DNA of 64,000 bases from Gracilaria gracilis (lineage: Eukaryota; Rhodophyta; Florideophyceae; Gracilariales; Gracilariaceae): the NCBI GenBank assembly GCA_030374805.1, contig JARGSG010000183.1:806001-870000 (forward strand). Direction: 5' to 3'. Below the pieces are notes generated by a model. It saw only the letters and a list, made by a program, of their open reading frames with translations, was not told the origin of the DNA and did not search any database. The translations under genes were made by a program, and so were the position numbers. This document shows, piece by piece, positions 18,169 through 28,711 of the stretch (the first letter of the stretch is position 1; every line of letters starts with the position of its first letter).

Positions 18169-19303
18169 TGCGTGTTCTGAAGTTCATCAGATGACAACAA
18201 ATGGCAAGGATTCTCAGCCGTTTCCATGAATCTGTGGGAAGTTTGCTTGACAGGCGACGAAACGGAGCGCGCAACGCTCGCACTCCCCATTCTGCTGTTT
18301 GTCGCCTGGACGGGTATATTCGCTGAAGAACCATATCTATCGCATCTTCTTCTGCTGATCTAGGTATGTACGTCTCGTTTCGTTTTCGTGCTCGCACAAG
18401 CTTTCCGTTTGTAACTCTAACGTTGTTCGCAAATGCTGTGTCACCTAAAACGCGATACCCCTTCGGCGTCATTGCGTCAGACAAACGGGGCCAGTAAAAA
18501 CCTGATACCCCAGCCAGCTTCGAGTCATGCCACGCCCCTGGGTAATTAACAGCTGCATGAATTAGCTCACCTGCAAAGTTCCAAGCAAACAAGTTCACGA
18601 CTTCCACCTTTCCCGTAAATGCGTTGTAGAACGCGTTCTGAATCCGGCTTTCTTCAGGAGGAGAGCATTCAATCCGGGCTCCGTCTGTAACAGCAAATAC
18701 GCCATCGAGATACCGCGCTGTAAGAGGGCGAGCTTGCGCCAACAGAAATGCTGAGTTGTTCATCTCATCAATTGTGGGCCATTCGATGCGTGTTTCGGGA
18801 GTTACATTTGAAATAACCATATCGTAGATTACGGTGAGTGACAGGTCCAGCCAGGCGCTAACTGACGAAGGCACAAGTCCAAAGATTGGCGATAGTGCGT
18901 ACATTGTGTCCGCTGTTCGCAGATACCACAATCCCATTGCGAGAACATCAATTGGTTCTAACATAGGTTTGCGACCCTGCCGAGCTTGCGATGTTCTATA
19001 TGGAGAGGATCCATGTTGATCTAGTAATTGTGTAAAATGGGGAAGGAACCTGGTTGTTAGGGATTCTTTCGTAATGTTCAACGCCGTAATGAAATCATCT
19101 TCGGTTCCGCAAGCGAGGAGTTGGTACCATGGTGTGGAGAGTTTTGTTCGTACGGGGCGAATGAGAGCAATTCTTTTGAACTTGCGTGTTTTAGATATAC
19201 GTCTTCGAGACGGTGGGGTTGGAAATACGATGGGTATTGTGCAGAGAAGGGATATTGCAGCGCCTTCGCACAACGCCAGAACCGAAAGCAGGAGTAGAGA
19301 CAT
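18125..19303 (-). CDS. PIF/Harbinger transposase (DDE_4 type)
   Basis: The protein has 392 residues and no stops. After a hydrophobic start and a helical DNA-binding region (about 90-170), the catalytic domain shows VFAVTDGARIEC (first Asp), then NYPGAWHDSKL, then YRVLGDTAFANN (second Asp) and TAEWGVRALRAPF (catalytic Glu). These are the Harbinger DDE signatures. The start is the ATG at 19303, inside the element and about 230 bp from its right end. The first 25 residues are unusually hydrophobic for a nuclear protein, so a later start is possible. Confidence 0.92.
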   Translation of the reverse strand: MSLLLLSVLALCEGAAISLLCTIPIVFPTPPSRRRISKTRKFKRIALIRPVRTKLSTPWYQLLACGTEDDFITALNITKESLTTRFLPHFTQLLDQHGSSPYRTSQARQGRKPMLEPIDVLAMGLWYLRTADTMYALSPIFGLVPSSVSAWLDLSLTVIYDMVISNVTPETRIEWPTIDEMNNSAFLLAQARPLTARYLDGVFAVTDGARIECSPPEESRIQNAFYNAFTGKVEVVNLFAWNFAGELIHAAVNYPGAWHDSKLAGVSGFYWPRLSDAMTPKGYRVLGDTAFANNVRVTNGKLVRARKRNETYIPRSAEEDAIDMVLQRIYPSRRQTAEWGVRALRAPFRRLSSKLPTDSWKRLRILAICCHLMNFRTRTIGHNQIETVYRRY

Positions 19304-19538
19304 GGAGGCTAGAGTCGTGAACGAGAGTGATGGTGTTGCATTTTGTAACTTAGTTGATTACTATAAACGAGAGTTTGTCCGGCGCACTTACCTTTCAGTG
19401 ACGGTTGTCGTTCTGAAACGGGGTTTCGACTCCCGCTCCATTCTGACAATCTCGACTGACTGAAGATGTGTTTCGCAGCGCAGCAATTGGCTGCTTTTTG
19501 TCACTATGTCGGTTTGACTTTTCCTGGAAGACCCCAAT

Positions 19539-20655
19539 ATCAAACCGAAGTTAGGGAATTTAACGGCAAAAGAGCCATGGCAGCGAATAACAACTTGAGC
19601 AAACGTGATTCCGAGATGCAACTATTTTGGACGGAGACTCACCGACAAAATCAACCCGAAACTAATGCATCCCAGTCACGCCCAAAAGTCATTACATATG
19701 TACGTCTTGTGCTTACTAGCTAGGGATTGTTGTGGGGCCTCTCACCATATACGATCTTCCCATCAGATTTCGAAAGTACAGGTACCTTTACGAGTTTTGA
19801 CTGCCTTGTTTTTCTTGGTTTACGGTTTAGACGAGTCGAACCTCTAGTGTCTACTAGCTACGAAGGTAGTACAGTAGCTGACAAAGTCGCTCATTTTCTT
19901 GCAATATGAGGAGACATTCTCACTCAGAATCGAGATAAGAGCAAACTAACAATACGAATATCGCTAAAAGCTTGAACATGTCCAAATGGCTGTCCTTTAA
20001 GTACGTTTTAGAATGAGATCAATTAGTCGGGGGTGTTTGCGATAGATTGGGTTACGTAGAGCTCATTTGTTCGCATAGACTCATCGTCTGCTATATGGTC
20101 TGTGCTGATGCTTTCTGTAGGGCAAGACGCGACTGTCGACGAGAGCAGTATTCAAAGAGATATCACGTTTCCGCTTTGTAGTTACCATGTTACAGACATT
20201 CACATCTGATTGCTTGGCGATTCGGCTGATGTTTTTTGCACGTAAGGGTGGGAAGTTCCGACCGCGGTGACATTAGTTCTTGTATTGTCCTCAAGATGCT
20301 ATGTGGTGTAGAGATACCATTCCTCATCCCCCATGCGATGCGTTCAAAAGTCGTATCATCCGCAGTTGCAACTATGAAATCAAGCGTTCGAGCCCAAGAA
20401 GCTTTTTAATGTTCGTGTTTCGCAAGTTGATAGTTTCGGTAGTGAGAAAGAATCCATGTGCGTCGCAAGGAGGCCATTGTGGATCCTATTGATTGATACA
20501 CTTGGATGCCGGTTCGAAACACAATCGCTCTCTGCGCGTGGGTGGATATTCAACCGTGTACAGGCAGACGTTGGCAAATGCTTTAAACGCGAGTTTTCAA
20601 GCAGCGGGAGAATAGTAATTCGGATGAGAACTGACGTCAAAACAAAGCAGGACTC
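19539..20655. other. intergenic, nothing recognised
   Basis: An AT-richer spacer between the Harbinger element and the 3' end of the SUMO protease gene. All frames are short, and no repeat or RNA gene was recognised. Confidence 0.5.
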
Positions 20656-22749
20656 TTACGCTTTCTTCATAAGAAGCTCATGCGCCATGCGGGCCCGAAA
20701 GTAGTTCATATGGTCTTGAGAAAATGTAAAATCAGACCACCCTCTAGTCAAAAAGTCTGCAAATTTGCATAGAAACACCCCACAGTCATCGGAGTTCGTC
20801 TGTTGTGGTACGATGACGTCATCTGAAGACCATTCTTCAGCGTTAAACTCGTGCCCTTTTGTCGCAGCCTCATCGCGGACCCATCGCAAGAGGTTTTCCC
20901 GAACCTCTGGAGATCCACCCTTGCCCATGGAATCTAAGTGTGAGACGTGTTTGTCCTTGAAATTGATTACTCCCAGCGTCCAATGCAAATTCTGCTGGTT
21001 TATCGGAATCAACATGAGATCGTACTCGAACACGTCAAAGCGGCGAGTCCATCGTTTCACTCGCGTGTAGTTGTACTCCGTTGCTCTTGTCCGGCTATTG
21101 AACTTGAACAATGTCGAATAGAAGAATGATGTAATAATCTTCACCTTTGGAATGTGGGAACGGGAAGGCGTCGCGATCTTGGCATCGTAAGAATGGCGTA
21201 GACCATTACCATTCGCAAAGCTGTTGGGGTGGCCGTTAGGTTTCGCGTTTTCATCACACTTCCCCTTTCTCGCAACCGTCGCTCGTTCTGCTATAAGGTT
21301 CATATAAGCATTGACAATCTCGTCATTGAGCCAGTTGTCCGGCCTCAAAGTGCGCAAGTCTGCACCTCGAATGACGCAGCCGTCAACACGGGAGAGTTCG
21401 CTGTTTTGGTTGGATACATCCGTAAGCGTTGCACGTAACCGAGCTAGTGCTGAGCTGGTGAGAGGTGCGAATGCAGACTTCGGATCCGTAACAGTGATAG
21501 AGGAATTCCGTTCTTTCAAATCATCCGAGTTCTCGCGCCAATCGTCATCCGGCGGAAGCCAATACCGATTTTCGTAAAAGTGAGATGCTCGTCGGGGTGG
21601 CTGTTCGGGCTGTGGCTTCAGTGCCGCTTTTTCGACAGGGGGCTTCAGATCCGGACGAAAACTAGCGAGGCGACGAGCCTGTTCTCGCTCGCGCTTGATT
21701 TTTTCCAGTTGTTGGCATTTAAAGAAATGCTCAAGCTCAAGAAGTCGCTTCTTCTGATCTGAGCCCACGAGACGTAATATCCTTTGATTGTGCTCCTTCC
21801 ATAATTTGTCGCTTAGTCGACTATCTGATCGTAGCAAACTGGCCATAACTGGAGGAAGCTTCGAAAGCTGCTCGGCCCGCGTTGTTGGGGAAGGTATCGC
21901 CGCTGGAACCGCGGCTCTCGGCAACGTCACCGTATGGCGATCGTTTTCAAAGAACGGTTCGGACGCCCGGGCATAGGATCTTGTAGGAAGCTCAGGAGAG
22001 CTCTTTGGGGATCGAGACGGGGATCGAGTGTGTGGTACTGACGCATAGCTCCTGAGAGGACGCAGGCGAGTATTTTTCGCCAACACTTTGGGAGATACGA
22101 AGGGTCGTTGCGGATTGCGGAAGCGCCTCTTGTAAACCGACTTTCTCACGGAGGCTGGAGGAATGGTTCTGGCGTGAAGTTTTGTTGCAGACGGGGCAGG
22201 TTCTGACCCATGTCTTCGCGAATGGAGAGCAGCGTAGCTTCGCAAGAAGCGCTGGCGCACGTCCAGAGCAGGGACATGCGAGCGATGTCTGGCGGGTGTG
22301 GAAGGATAACGACGACGTGGTGTGGGCGCGAGGCCATGGGTGACGGCGGCTTCGATGCGCGGGTCGGGGCGGGATTCAGGCGTCCGTGAGCGTGGGGGTG
22401 TCTCAGCGGACAGGGGCACGCGGGGTGGAAGGAAGGGACTCGGGAAATACGATGAGTCGGATGCGGGATCTGCAAGTCGGGGGCGCTTTGTTTGCGGCTG
22501 AAACGGAAGCGGGGGTGGCGGATGGGTGGGGACGGCGGTTTCGAAAGGCGCTGAAGTGGGCGGAGAGGCGGGGGATGAGGAAGATGAACGACGACGTTTC
22601 TTGGGAGAAACTTGCTCTAGCACCTCGATGACGCCGGTGACTACGGTGTTCGAGGCGGCTCGGACGGTGTCCTTGACGGTGTGAAACTGTTGTTGGATGG
22701 TGGCGGATATGGAGGAGATAGCGTTTGAGAGGGAGGCGAACACATCCAT
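20656..22749 (-). CDS. Ulp1/SENP-family SUMO protease (C48)
   Basis: Cysteine protease that matures SUMO and removes it from targets, usually at the nuclear rim. The protein has 697 residues. The N-terminal two-thirds are basic, Ser/Pro-rich and disordered (nuclear signal KKRRRSSSSS near residue 50). The C48 peptidase covers about 470-695: LRPDNWLNDEIVNAYMN, then LHWTLGVI (catalytic His), SHLDSMG (Asp), VPQQTNSDDCG (Gln and catalytic Cys). The catalytic set is complete. The start at 22749 (MDVFASLS) is the only sensible ATG; the frame stays open for 88 codons upstream without one and includes a GCC-repeat that would read as polyalanine. Single exon. Confidence 0.92.
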   Translation of the reverse strand: MDVFASLSNAISSISATIQQQFHTVKDTVRAASNTVVTGVIEVLEQVSPKKRRRSSSSSPASPPTSAPFETAVPTHPPPPLPFQPQTKRPRLADPASDSSYFPSPFLPPRVPLSAETPPRSRTPESRPDPRIEAAVTHGLAPTPRRRYPSTPARHRSHVPALDVRQRFLRSYAALHSRRHGSEPAPSATKLHARTIPPASVRKSVYKRRFRNPQRPFVSPKVLAKNTRLRPLRSYASVPHTRSPSRSPKSSPELPTRSYARASEPFFENDRHTVTLPRAAVPAAIPSPTTRAEQLSKLPPVMASLLRSDSRLSDKLWKEHNQRILRLVGSDQKKRLLELEHFFKCQQLEKIKREREQARRLASFRPDLKPPVEKAALKPQPEQPPRRASHFYENRYWLPPDDDWRENSDDLKERNSSITVTDPKSAFAPLTSSALARLRATLTDVSNQNSELSRVDGCVIRGADLRTLRPDNWLNDEIVNAYMNLIAERATVARKGKCDENAKPNGHPNSFANGNGLRHSYDAKIATPSRSHIPKVKIITSFFYSTLFKFNSRTRATEYNYTRVKRWTRRFDVFEYDLMLIPINQQNLHWTLGVINFKDKHVSHLDSMGKGGSPEVRENLLRWVRDEAATKGHEFNAEEWSSDDVIVPQQTNSDDCGVFLCKFADFLTRGWSDFTFSQDHMNYFRARMAHELLMKKA

Positions 22750-23634
22750 TGGGAGGGTAAGGGAGGGGGGAAGGCAGCGCGGCGTTGTAGAGCGCGCGGC
22801 GGCGGCGGCGGCGGCGGCGGCGGAAGGAAGCGCGGCTTTGTAGAGCGCGCGCACTGCGTGGGGACTCGTCGCGCCGCCTGCTATTACAAGTCGACATCGA
22901 TTCGCACGCAGCGCGCGGCGCGCGTAGCACTCGCGAGAGCGTGCCGTGCGGAGCTGTTTTTTCGCAATTTGCGTCACGATTGCATTTTGGCGCGACGCCA
23001 CTTGTTCTCGCAATGAAAAACGCGCTACGCCGCGCGCTAGGCGGTGAACCGTCGCTCGCCGTGCGTCGTCGCTCTAGTAGAGCGGCTCTACGGATCGCCG
23101 ATGCTGTGCCGCCGCGCAGATCGCCCGCTGTTACAGTAACCTTACCGTTGGTACACAATAGCTACCTTCGCATTGGAGTTACTGTACCTTCGGGCGGCTG
23201 GGCGGTTGGCACCGACGAACAGCTTCAGGCGCATTCGCGCTTTTTTCTTCTACTGCTTCGATGCCAGCCAGCGACATTGTTTAGTTGCGATTCTGCATAT
23301 CATGGTATCTGTTCTGCAATTGCACGCCGTCTGCGCTTCTCGTTGCCTGCACCGAGCATCCCCCCCGTTGGCACCCGCGCGCCTCCGACGTGATGGCTAT
23401 GAAGGTAAACTTTACGCTCTCACGGTGCCGCGTTTCGGAGCCGTACGCGCGCGCAATTCTCATTGCGCGCATCACGGAGTAGTTGCGCGCGCATTAATTA
23501 GCACCCACCAACCCTAACGGCGCACGCGAATATTCCAGAGCGCCACGTGGCACACGCGTCGGCAAACGCGCACCATCGCCGAGCTCGCTCACCCCGCCAC
23601 CACGCTCAACGCTTTTGGAATCGCGACCACAACG
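22750..23634. promoter_or_regulatory. GC-rich bidirectional spacer
   Basis: 0.9 kb between divergent genes. It contains a GGC triplet run (about 22797-22820), an exact TACCGTTGGTA (23143-23153) and an exact GGTAAACTTTAC (23404-23415), the latter 220 bp before the next start. The GCGC content is high. No gene was seen. Confidence 0.45.
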
Positions 23635-24654
23635 ATGGCGCGCGTACGTACCACAACCGCCGCCCTCGCCTCTGCCCCACGCCGTCGCGCTCCTCTCCGC
23701 CGCGCCTTCCGCCGTCGCCGCACCTTCCCCGACATGACCCGCCCCACCGCGCCGCCGCGCCAACGGAGCCGTTTTCCGCCCGCCTTCGTCCCGGCGCTGC
23801 CGCTTACTGCCGCCCATTCCGCCGTTCGCCTTCACACCGCCCCCGTGCTGCCGCTCCGTCACAGACCTGTGCGCCATGTAGCTGGTCGTCGCTCCCCACT
23901 GCCTTCCATGGCTTCTGACCAAACGCCGCAGTCGCACCCGGTCTGGCGGCGCGTGCTTGCTGTAACTACTCTGTCTGCCTCCATGCTGTTCACGCCTTTA
24001 CCTCTGTCGCGGCAACGTGCTCAACAAGGCCTGCACTTTGCCGCCCCCGCCCCTGCGCTGGCCGTCCCGGCTGCTCGTGCTGCCACTTCTACCACCAACA
24101 CCTCGGATGTTGAGACTGCTGCCCTCACTTTGGCCGCTGTCACGCTAGGGGGGCTCGTCATGCGCGCCATTGTGCGCTCCCGTCAGGACGATGACGCGTA
24201 TCGCAACAAGGTCGTCGAGCAGTCCAACCGCTTGCAGGAGGAGGAGAATCTCAGGGCATTGCGCATCAAGCGTACTGAGATGGAGGCTGTTGAAGGCGAT
24301 GATTCTTCTGCTGATGAAGACGACGAGTTCATGAAGGCGTTTAGAGAACGCGTGTCTGACTTGCAGACTGATGATCAGCAACAGCCTAACGACGACCAAG
24401 ACGCCACTGAAAAGTACGGCAAGCAGGAGCTGGATTTGGTAAACACGCAAGACCGAGGAACGGGAAGTGCCGTGCTGGATAAGCCCGACAGTGATGCTCC
24501 TACTACTCCAACTGCCTCGCAATCTGACCAAACGCAAGATTCTGAAACTAATCCAGACGACGCTGATGAGGTGCCTCCCTCCATGGCCGACCCGGAACAG
24601 GCTGAAATGCTCAAACGAATGTGGAACCTTAACTCTTTTGACAAGAATGATTAA
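23635..24654 (+). CDS. plastid-type protein of unknown function
   Basis: Not recognised. The protein has 339 residues in a single exon. The first 90 or so are almost free of acidic residues and rich in Arg, Ala, Pro, Ser and Thr, as in an organelle transit peptide. Two hydrophobic stretches follow (RRVLAVTTLSASMLFTPL about 104; TAALTLAAVTLGGLVMRAIV about 162-181). The second is followed by Arg and then a strongly acidic, Gln/Asp-rich soluble tail ending NLNSFDKND. The layout suggests a thylakoid or envelope protein with one or two membrane passes. An internal ATG (MASDQTPQ, about residue 92) could mark the mature part. Function is unknown. Confidence 0.7.
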   Translation: MARVRTTTAALASAPRRRAPLRRAFRRRRTFPDMTRPTAPPRQRSRFPPAFVPALPLTAAHSAVRLHTAPVLPLRHRPVRHVAGRRSPLPSMASDQTPQSHPVWRRVLAVTTLSASMLFTPLPLSRQRAQQGLHFAAPAPALAVPAARAATSTTNTSDVETAALTLAAVTLGGLVMRAIVRSRQDDDAYRNKVVEQSNRLQEEENLRALRIKRTEMEAVEGDDSSADEDDEFMKAFRERVSDLQTDDQQQPNDDQDATEKYGKQELDLVNTQDRGTGSAVLDKPDSDAPTTPTASQSDQTQDSETNPDDADEVPPSMADPEQAEMLKRMWNLNSFDKND

Positions 24655-24970
24655 TCTAAAGACGCTGTGAATATAGCTCAACTTTGTTGCGCTTTGTCCT
24701 CGATTTCTACCATGGGATTGTACTGTCTTTTTCGTCTTCTTGCGTAGATACGAATAATTTCCCCTTGTGTACAGATCAACTTTCCCTGTCTTCTCCTCGC
24801 TCCCCATAAAATCCCATCATACTTTTGCGACTAGATACTCTTTATCTTCGAAGACATTGAACGTCTTCTGCTGTTTTCACGCAGCGAGGTGTGCATTTGC
24901 AATGTGTTGCTAGTGGAACACTTCCTGCTTGGAAGGTAGTGCTCTTCATGCCGCCACCGTCCGTGTAGTG

Positions 24971-26059
24971 ATGTGCGGTGTACAACGGTACAGTAATCAA
25001 CGGCATCCCATGAATCTTAGTTGCATGAATTGGGTTGTCCCGTCGATCTCCCGCTTTTCTTTTTCGACTCTGCGTTCACAGATTTGTTCTGAACGAATAT
25101 TCGTTTATGTACCGTGGGTACGGCGTGCACGCTATTCACCCGCCCAGTTTCGGAACGGGCTCTATTTCTCAGACATGAATGGACCGAACGTCGCAAACGG
25201 CTTTGCTCTACCGGATGACGCGCATACCCGTCATCTGCTCGCCTTGCGCCTCGCGCGGGAAGCCGGGGATATCATTTTCTCACTTCGATTTGGTAGCTCA
25301 GGTAGAGCCAGCGGTACACAAGATTCCCTCTCATTGTTTACCAAATCGGGTGAGAGCGACCTTGTGACAACGGCAGATCATGCTTCCCAAGAACATATAT
25401 TTTCTGCGCTAAGCAGTGCATATCCGCAGCACCGATTGATCGGCGAGGAAACGAAGGAGTCCCACGCGCCACTTGATGAGAACCCTACTTGGATTGTTGA
25501 TGCTATTGATGGCACAACCAACTATGTGCATGGTATTCCTCACTTTGCTGTATGCATTGCTCATGCCAGAGACAAAAAGATTGAACTGGGAGTGGTTTAT
25601 AACCCATACTCCCGTGAGATGTTTCACGGCATGCGCGGAAAGGGGTCTTTCATGAACGGGAGAAAGCTAAGCTGTTCCAATACTGTCAAGTTGAAGGATG
25701 CCCTTATTCTTTCGGAGTGGGGATATGTCAGGGATGAAGGGGCAAAAAGCATGTTGGCTCCTAATGAACGTTTGCTTATAGCCGGTGTTCGTGGGATTAG
25801 ACAGCTGGGCAGTGGGGCTTTGGATATTTGCTACGTTGCAATGGGTATGGCAGATGGTGTGTACTGCGGAGTTGAAGATCAGAAGCGGGATCGTTGGCAT
25901 GTGTGGGATTACGCAGCAGCTAGCGTAATTGCGGAAGAGGCTGGTGCGATCATGAGAACTGTTGATGGCGGAAAGTTCAACGTAGAAGGAGATAGCATGG
26001 TATGCACCACTCCAGGAGTAATGAAGGCGCTATTGGAAGTGTTGCGAAACGATAAGTAG
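24971..26059 (+). CDS. inositol monophosphatase-family enzyme with N-terminal extension
   Basis: Mg2+-dependent, lithium-sensitive phosphatase family acting on myo-inositol phosphates or related sugar phosphates. The protein has 362 residues from ATG 24971, or 294 from the alternative ATG 25175 that starts the conserved part. Family motifs are complete: LIGEET (metal-binding Glu), IVDAIDGTTNYVHG (DxIDGT metal loop) and WDYAAASVIAEEAGA. The extra 68 residues are basic and Ser-rich (SISRFSFSTLRSQ) and could be a transit peptide. Which inositol or sugar phosphate it uses cannot be told from sequence. Single exon. Confidence 0.9.
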   Translation: MCGVQRYSNQRHPMNLSCMNWVVPSISRFSFSTLRSQICSERIFVYVPWVRRARYSPAQFRNGLYFSDMNGPNVANGFALPDDAHTRHLLALRLAREAGDIIFSLRFGSSGRASGTQDSLSLFTKSGESDLVTTADHASQEHIFSALSSAYPQHRLIGEETKESHAPLDENPTWIVDAIDGTTNYVHGIPHFAVCIAHARDKKIELGVVYNPYSREMFHGMRGKGSFMNGRKLSCSNTVKLKDALILSEWGYVRDEGAKSMLAPNERLLIAGVRGIRQLGSGALDICYVAMGMADGVYCGVEDQKRDRWHVWDYAAASVIAEEAGAIMRTVDGGKFNVEGDSMVCTTPGVMKALLEVLRNDK

Positions 26060-26870
26060 TGAACAAAGCAATCGTGTTGGAGAGGCCTCGTTTGTCGAAT
26101 TCGTTGAGGTAGGGGCGTCAAATCGTCACAACCCTCTATTTCTTTGCAACCCGTCATGGAGATAAAAATAAGCTGTCCCATGGAATGAGAAACTGCGAAG
26201 CTAGTAGATAACTTTACCACAATAGAGAGAAGAAGGTGCCCAATGCCTTCACAAATTCACAACCTGTCCCGTGCGTTGAATGACCTACCATGGTAGATCA
26301 TAAAGACTAAGTGCTCAACCTTCGAGATCAAAACTTACTCCAAATTTGTAGAGTTCACACATTACCAGAGGTTCCGCCGTACCCCGAGGATAGTCCTCTT
26401 GTCTTTGAGTATCATGTGCGCACATCATCATGATCAACATCATGATGTGAGACGCATTGCCTCATAGATAAAAAGGGTTACCTCTGTATTCAGTCGCGGC
26501 GGATCCGTCACGTTCCTTCAGAGCAGTAGCCGTTCAAAGGTTAATTAACTTTCTTGCCCTAACACTTGCTCACCATAGAGCATACATTGGCCAATTACGC
26601 AATCACACCACAAACGCATTGTTCTCGAACGCGCGTGGGTTTACCGAGTGGTTGTAAAGTACAGTACACATGAGTTGATGATCACCGACGGTCGAGTTCG
26701 TCAAAGAATGAGAATTGAGTGGGCACTGCTATCTACTTGAACTTGTAACTTGCTTTGCCTTTCACATTAGTTGGCTGGACAGAAATTATCGCACTTGAGT
26801 TCACTACAGCTCTGGTTGGCCGCCATCATCACTCACTGCAACTGCAGCTTTTTATAAGCTGATTTGCAGA
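26060..26870. other. intergenic, nothing recognised
   Basis: An 0.8 kb spacer between the phosphatase and the transporter. Nothing coding was seen. It should contain the transporter promoter. Confidence 0.5.
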
Positions 26871-28711
26871 ATGTGGCGTAAAGGATTTGTTGAAGGGTCA
26901 ACTTGTGCTCCCGACCTGTGCAATGCACAGGGGGCCAACCATCTGACACGAGCTGCCGACTGGCACTTCAGCCACGTGCACTTGACCACTGTGAATCGAT
27001 CTTCCGCCAAGCGCATCCTGCCTTTCGCCTTCCTCGCCACTCCTATACCGACATGCAACCGTCTGCCCCTATCGCTCAATCCTCACAGCCGTTCTGGCTT
27101 ATCGCGCCTTGCGCCCAGGAGTCGCGCTCGTCATTTACGGGTAGCCAGAATGTCCGCGGTTCCGCCTAATCCCGGTGTGGCAAACGCTATCCCTTCCGTG
27201 CAGAACGCGACCCGGCCCCGTGGAAAGTGGTCTATCGTCATCGCAGCTTCTGTCGTTCATGCGCTTCACGCCGCTGCTGTGTATATGGTTCCCTCTACTT
27301 TACTTTCACCCATGCGACATACCCTCAATCTCAGTGTTACAGAAATCACACGTCCTCTCATCGCGTACCGTATCATACAAACTTTGTTCTTGCTCCCCGC
27401 GGGTTTGCTGCTTGACGCTGTTGGTCCACAGCTATGTCTACGCGTCGCAATGACTGCAGCGGCTCTATCAGCTCCTCTCTTGCCTCTGTGCACTTCCTTA
27501 CCGCAACTGGTCATTCTTCAAATCTTTTTCGCGCTTACCAAACTCATCGGCGGCTTATCGGCGATGCTGCTCATCGTCACATCTGCGTTTCCGAATGAAG
27601 ATGGCATTGGGACTGCCACTAGTGTTTTGCTCAGTGGTTACTCTTTTGCCGGCTTTCTCGCACCTGCAATCATTGGTTCTCTCTCCGAGAATCTGGGATG
27701 GCGGCTCGCCAGCATGTTGATTTCTATATTGTTTGCGATCACAAGTGTGCCCTTAACTTTCTGTTTTCTCAAGGAGTCTCCCTCTTCTCAACGCCGCCCA
27801 TCGATTCCTATGCTCTGGAAGCAGTTTCAGCGGCGTATTGAAGGTTATAGGTCTTCACAGTCAGTATCTCGTTCCACACCTCTAAATCTGTCGTATGTAA
27901 CTGATAAGGTAAGCGCACAAGGAAAGGGCCCAAAACCAGCAGACGCCTCCCCCGCAAACGGAAAGCTCAAGGAACCACTCCTTCCAGCACCCTATGTACT
28001 TGTCGTGGCTTCAGTGTTTGCCTTCTCGTTCTCTATGCATATCGTATTTGATCATCTTTTGGTTTTCCTCACCGAGGATTTCGGTTTGCCGTTCGATAAG
28101 GCAACGTTGTTTATGTCAGCTTTGAATCTTGTTGCTCTATTCTCAAAGCTTGCCGTAGGTCCGGTGGCTGATCGGTACAACAAGTCTTTGTTGTTGGCAC
28201 TATTTGGCACCATTGCTGCTGTTTCCAGTTTGCTGCTGCTTGACTTTTCTTTCCTCATGTTCCGAACGACTTCAAGTTTGATCAAAGTAATGGCTTTTGT
28301 TTTGTTTTGTACGTTGTGCATCCTCATGCCTGTGCGTGTCTGTAGAGTTCTGGTACTAACTGAACAATGCGACCTTTTCTTCGTCCGGATTTGACAGATG
28401 CGATCGGATATGCAGCAGTCTTCAGCCTGACTACTTCGGTGCTTCCGGAATTTGGAAAGGAAAAACTTGGATTTAGATCTAACTTTAATCTGATGGCTCT
28501 CTTTGCCTCCGGGTCACTTGGATCTTACCTTTCAGCCGCTTTGCGTTCTGCAACAGGTTCTTACAAATGGGCTTTCGTGTGGAATGCTTTTTCTTGGCTT
28601 CTTGTGATCATATCGGGGCTTGCCAAGTTTGTCTTTTTCGACCGTAGGCGAAAAGTACAGGCTGTGATTCCCGCTACCAACCCTGTGCCTTCCAACAGAA
28701 ATGGGAATTGA
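26871..28711 (+). CDS. major facilitator superfamily transporter, two exons
   Basis: A 12-helix secondary transporter. Exon 1 starts at ATG 26871 and exon 2 is 28398-28711; the intron has an ACTAAC branch site and a TTGACAG acceptor. The donor is probably 28336 (GTGTCT) or 28342 (GTAGAG), the two nearby sites that keep frame. The product has about 592 residues, or 499 if translation starts at 27150. Helices begin near residue 115 of the long form; LLPAGLLLDAVGPQLCLR is the usual loop 2-3 motif, and a central loop of about 60 residues separates the halves. The first 93 residues are Ser/Arg-rich and nearly free of acids, which suggests plastid targeting if the upstream ATG is used. The substrate is unknown. 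Confidence 0.85.

Larger units (their letters stand above)
17037..19535. mobile_element. apparently intact PIF/Harbinger DNA transposon, 2.5 kb
   Basis: Both ends are visible. The left begins GGGGTCTTCCAG (17037) and the right is its inverted match (19491-19535); 31 of the first 38 positions agree. The element is flanked by the 3-bp duplication AAT (17034-17036 and 19536-19538), the size this superfamily makes. Inside are two convergent, uninterrupted genes, a Myb-like DNA-binding protein and a DDE transposase, whose ends overlap. These are the two proteins Harbinger elements need. Everything required for movement seems present, which suggests recent insertion. Confidence 0.9.
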
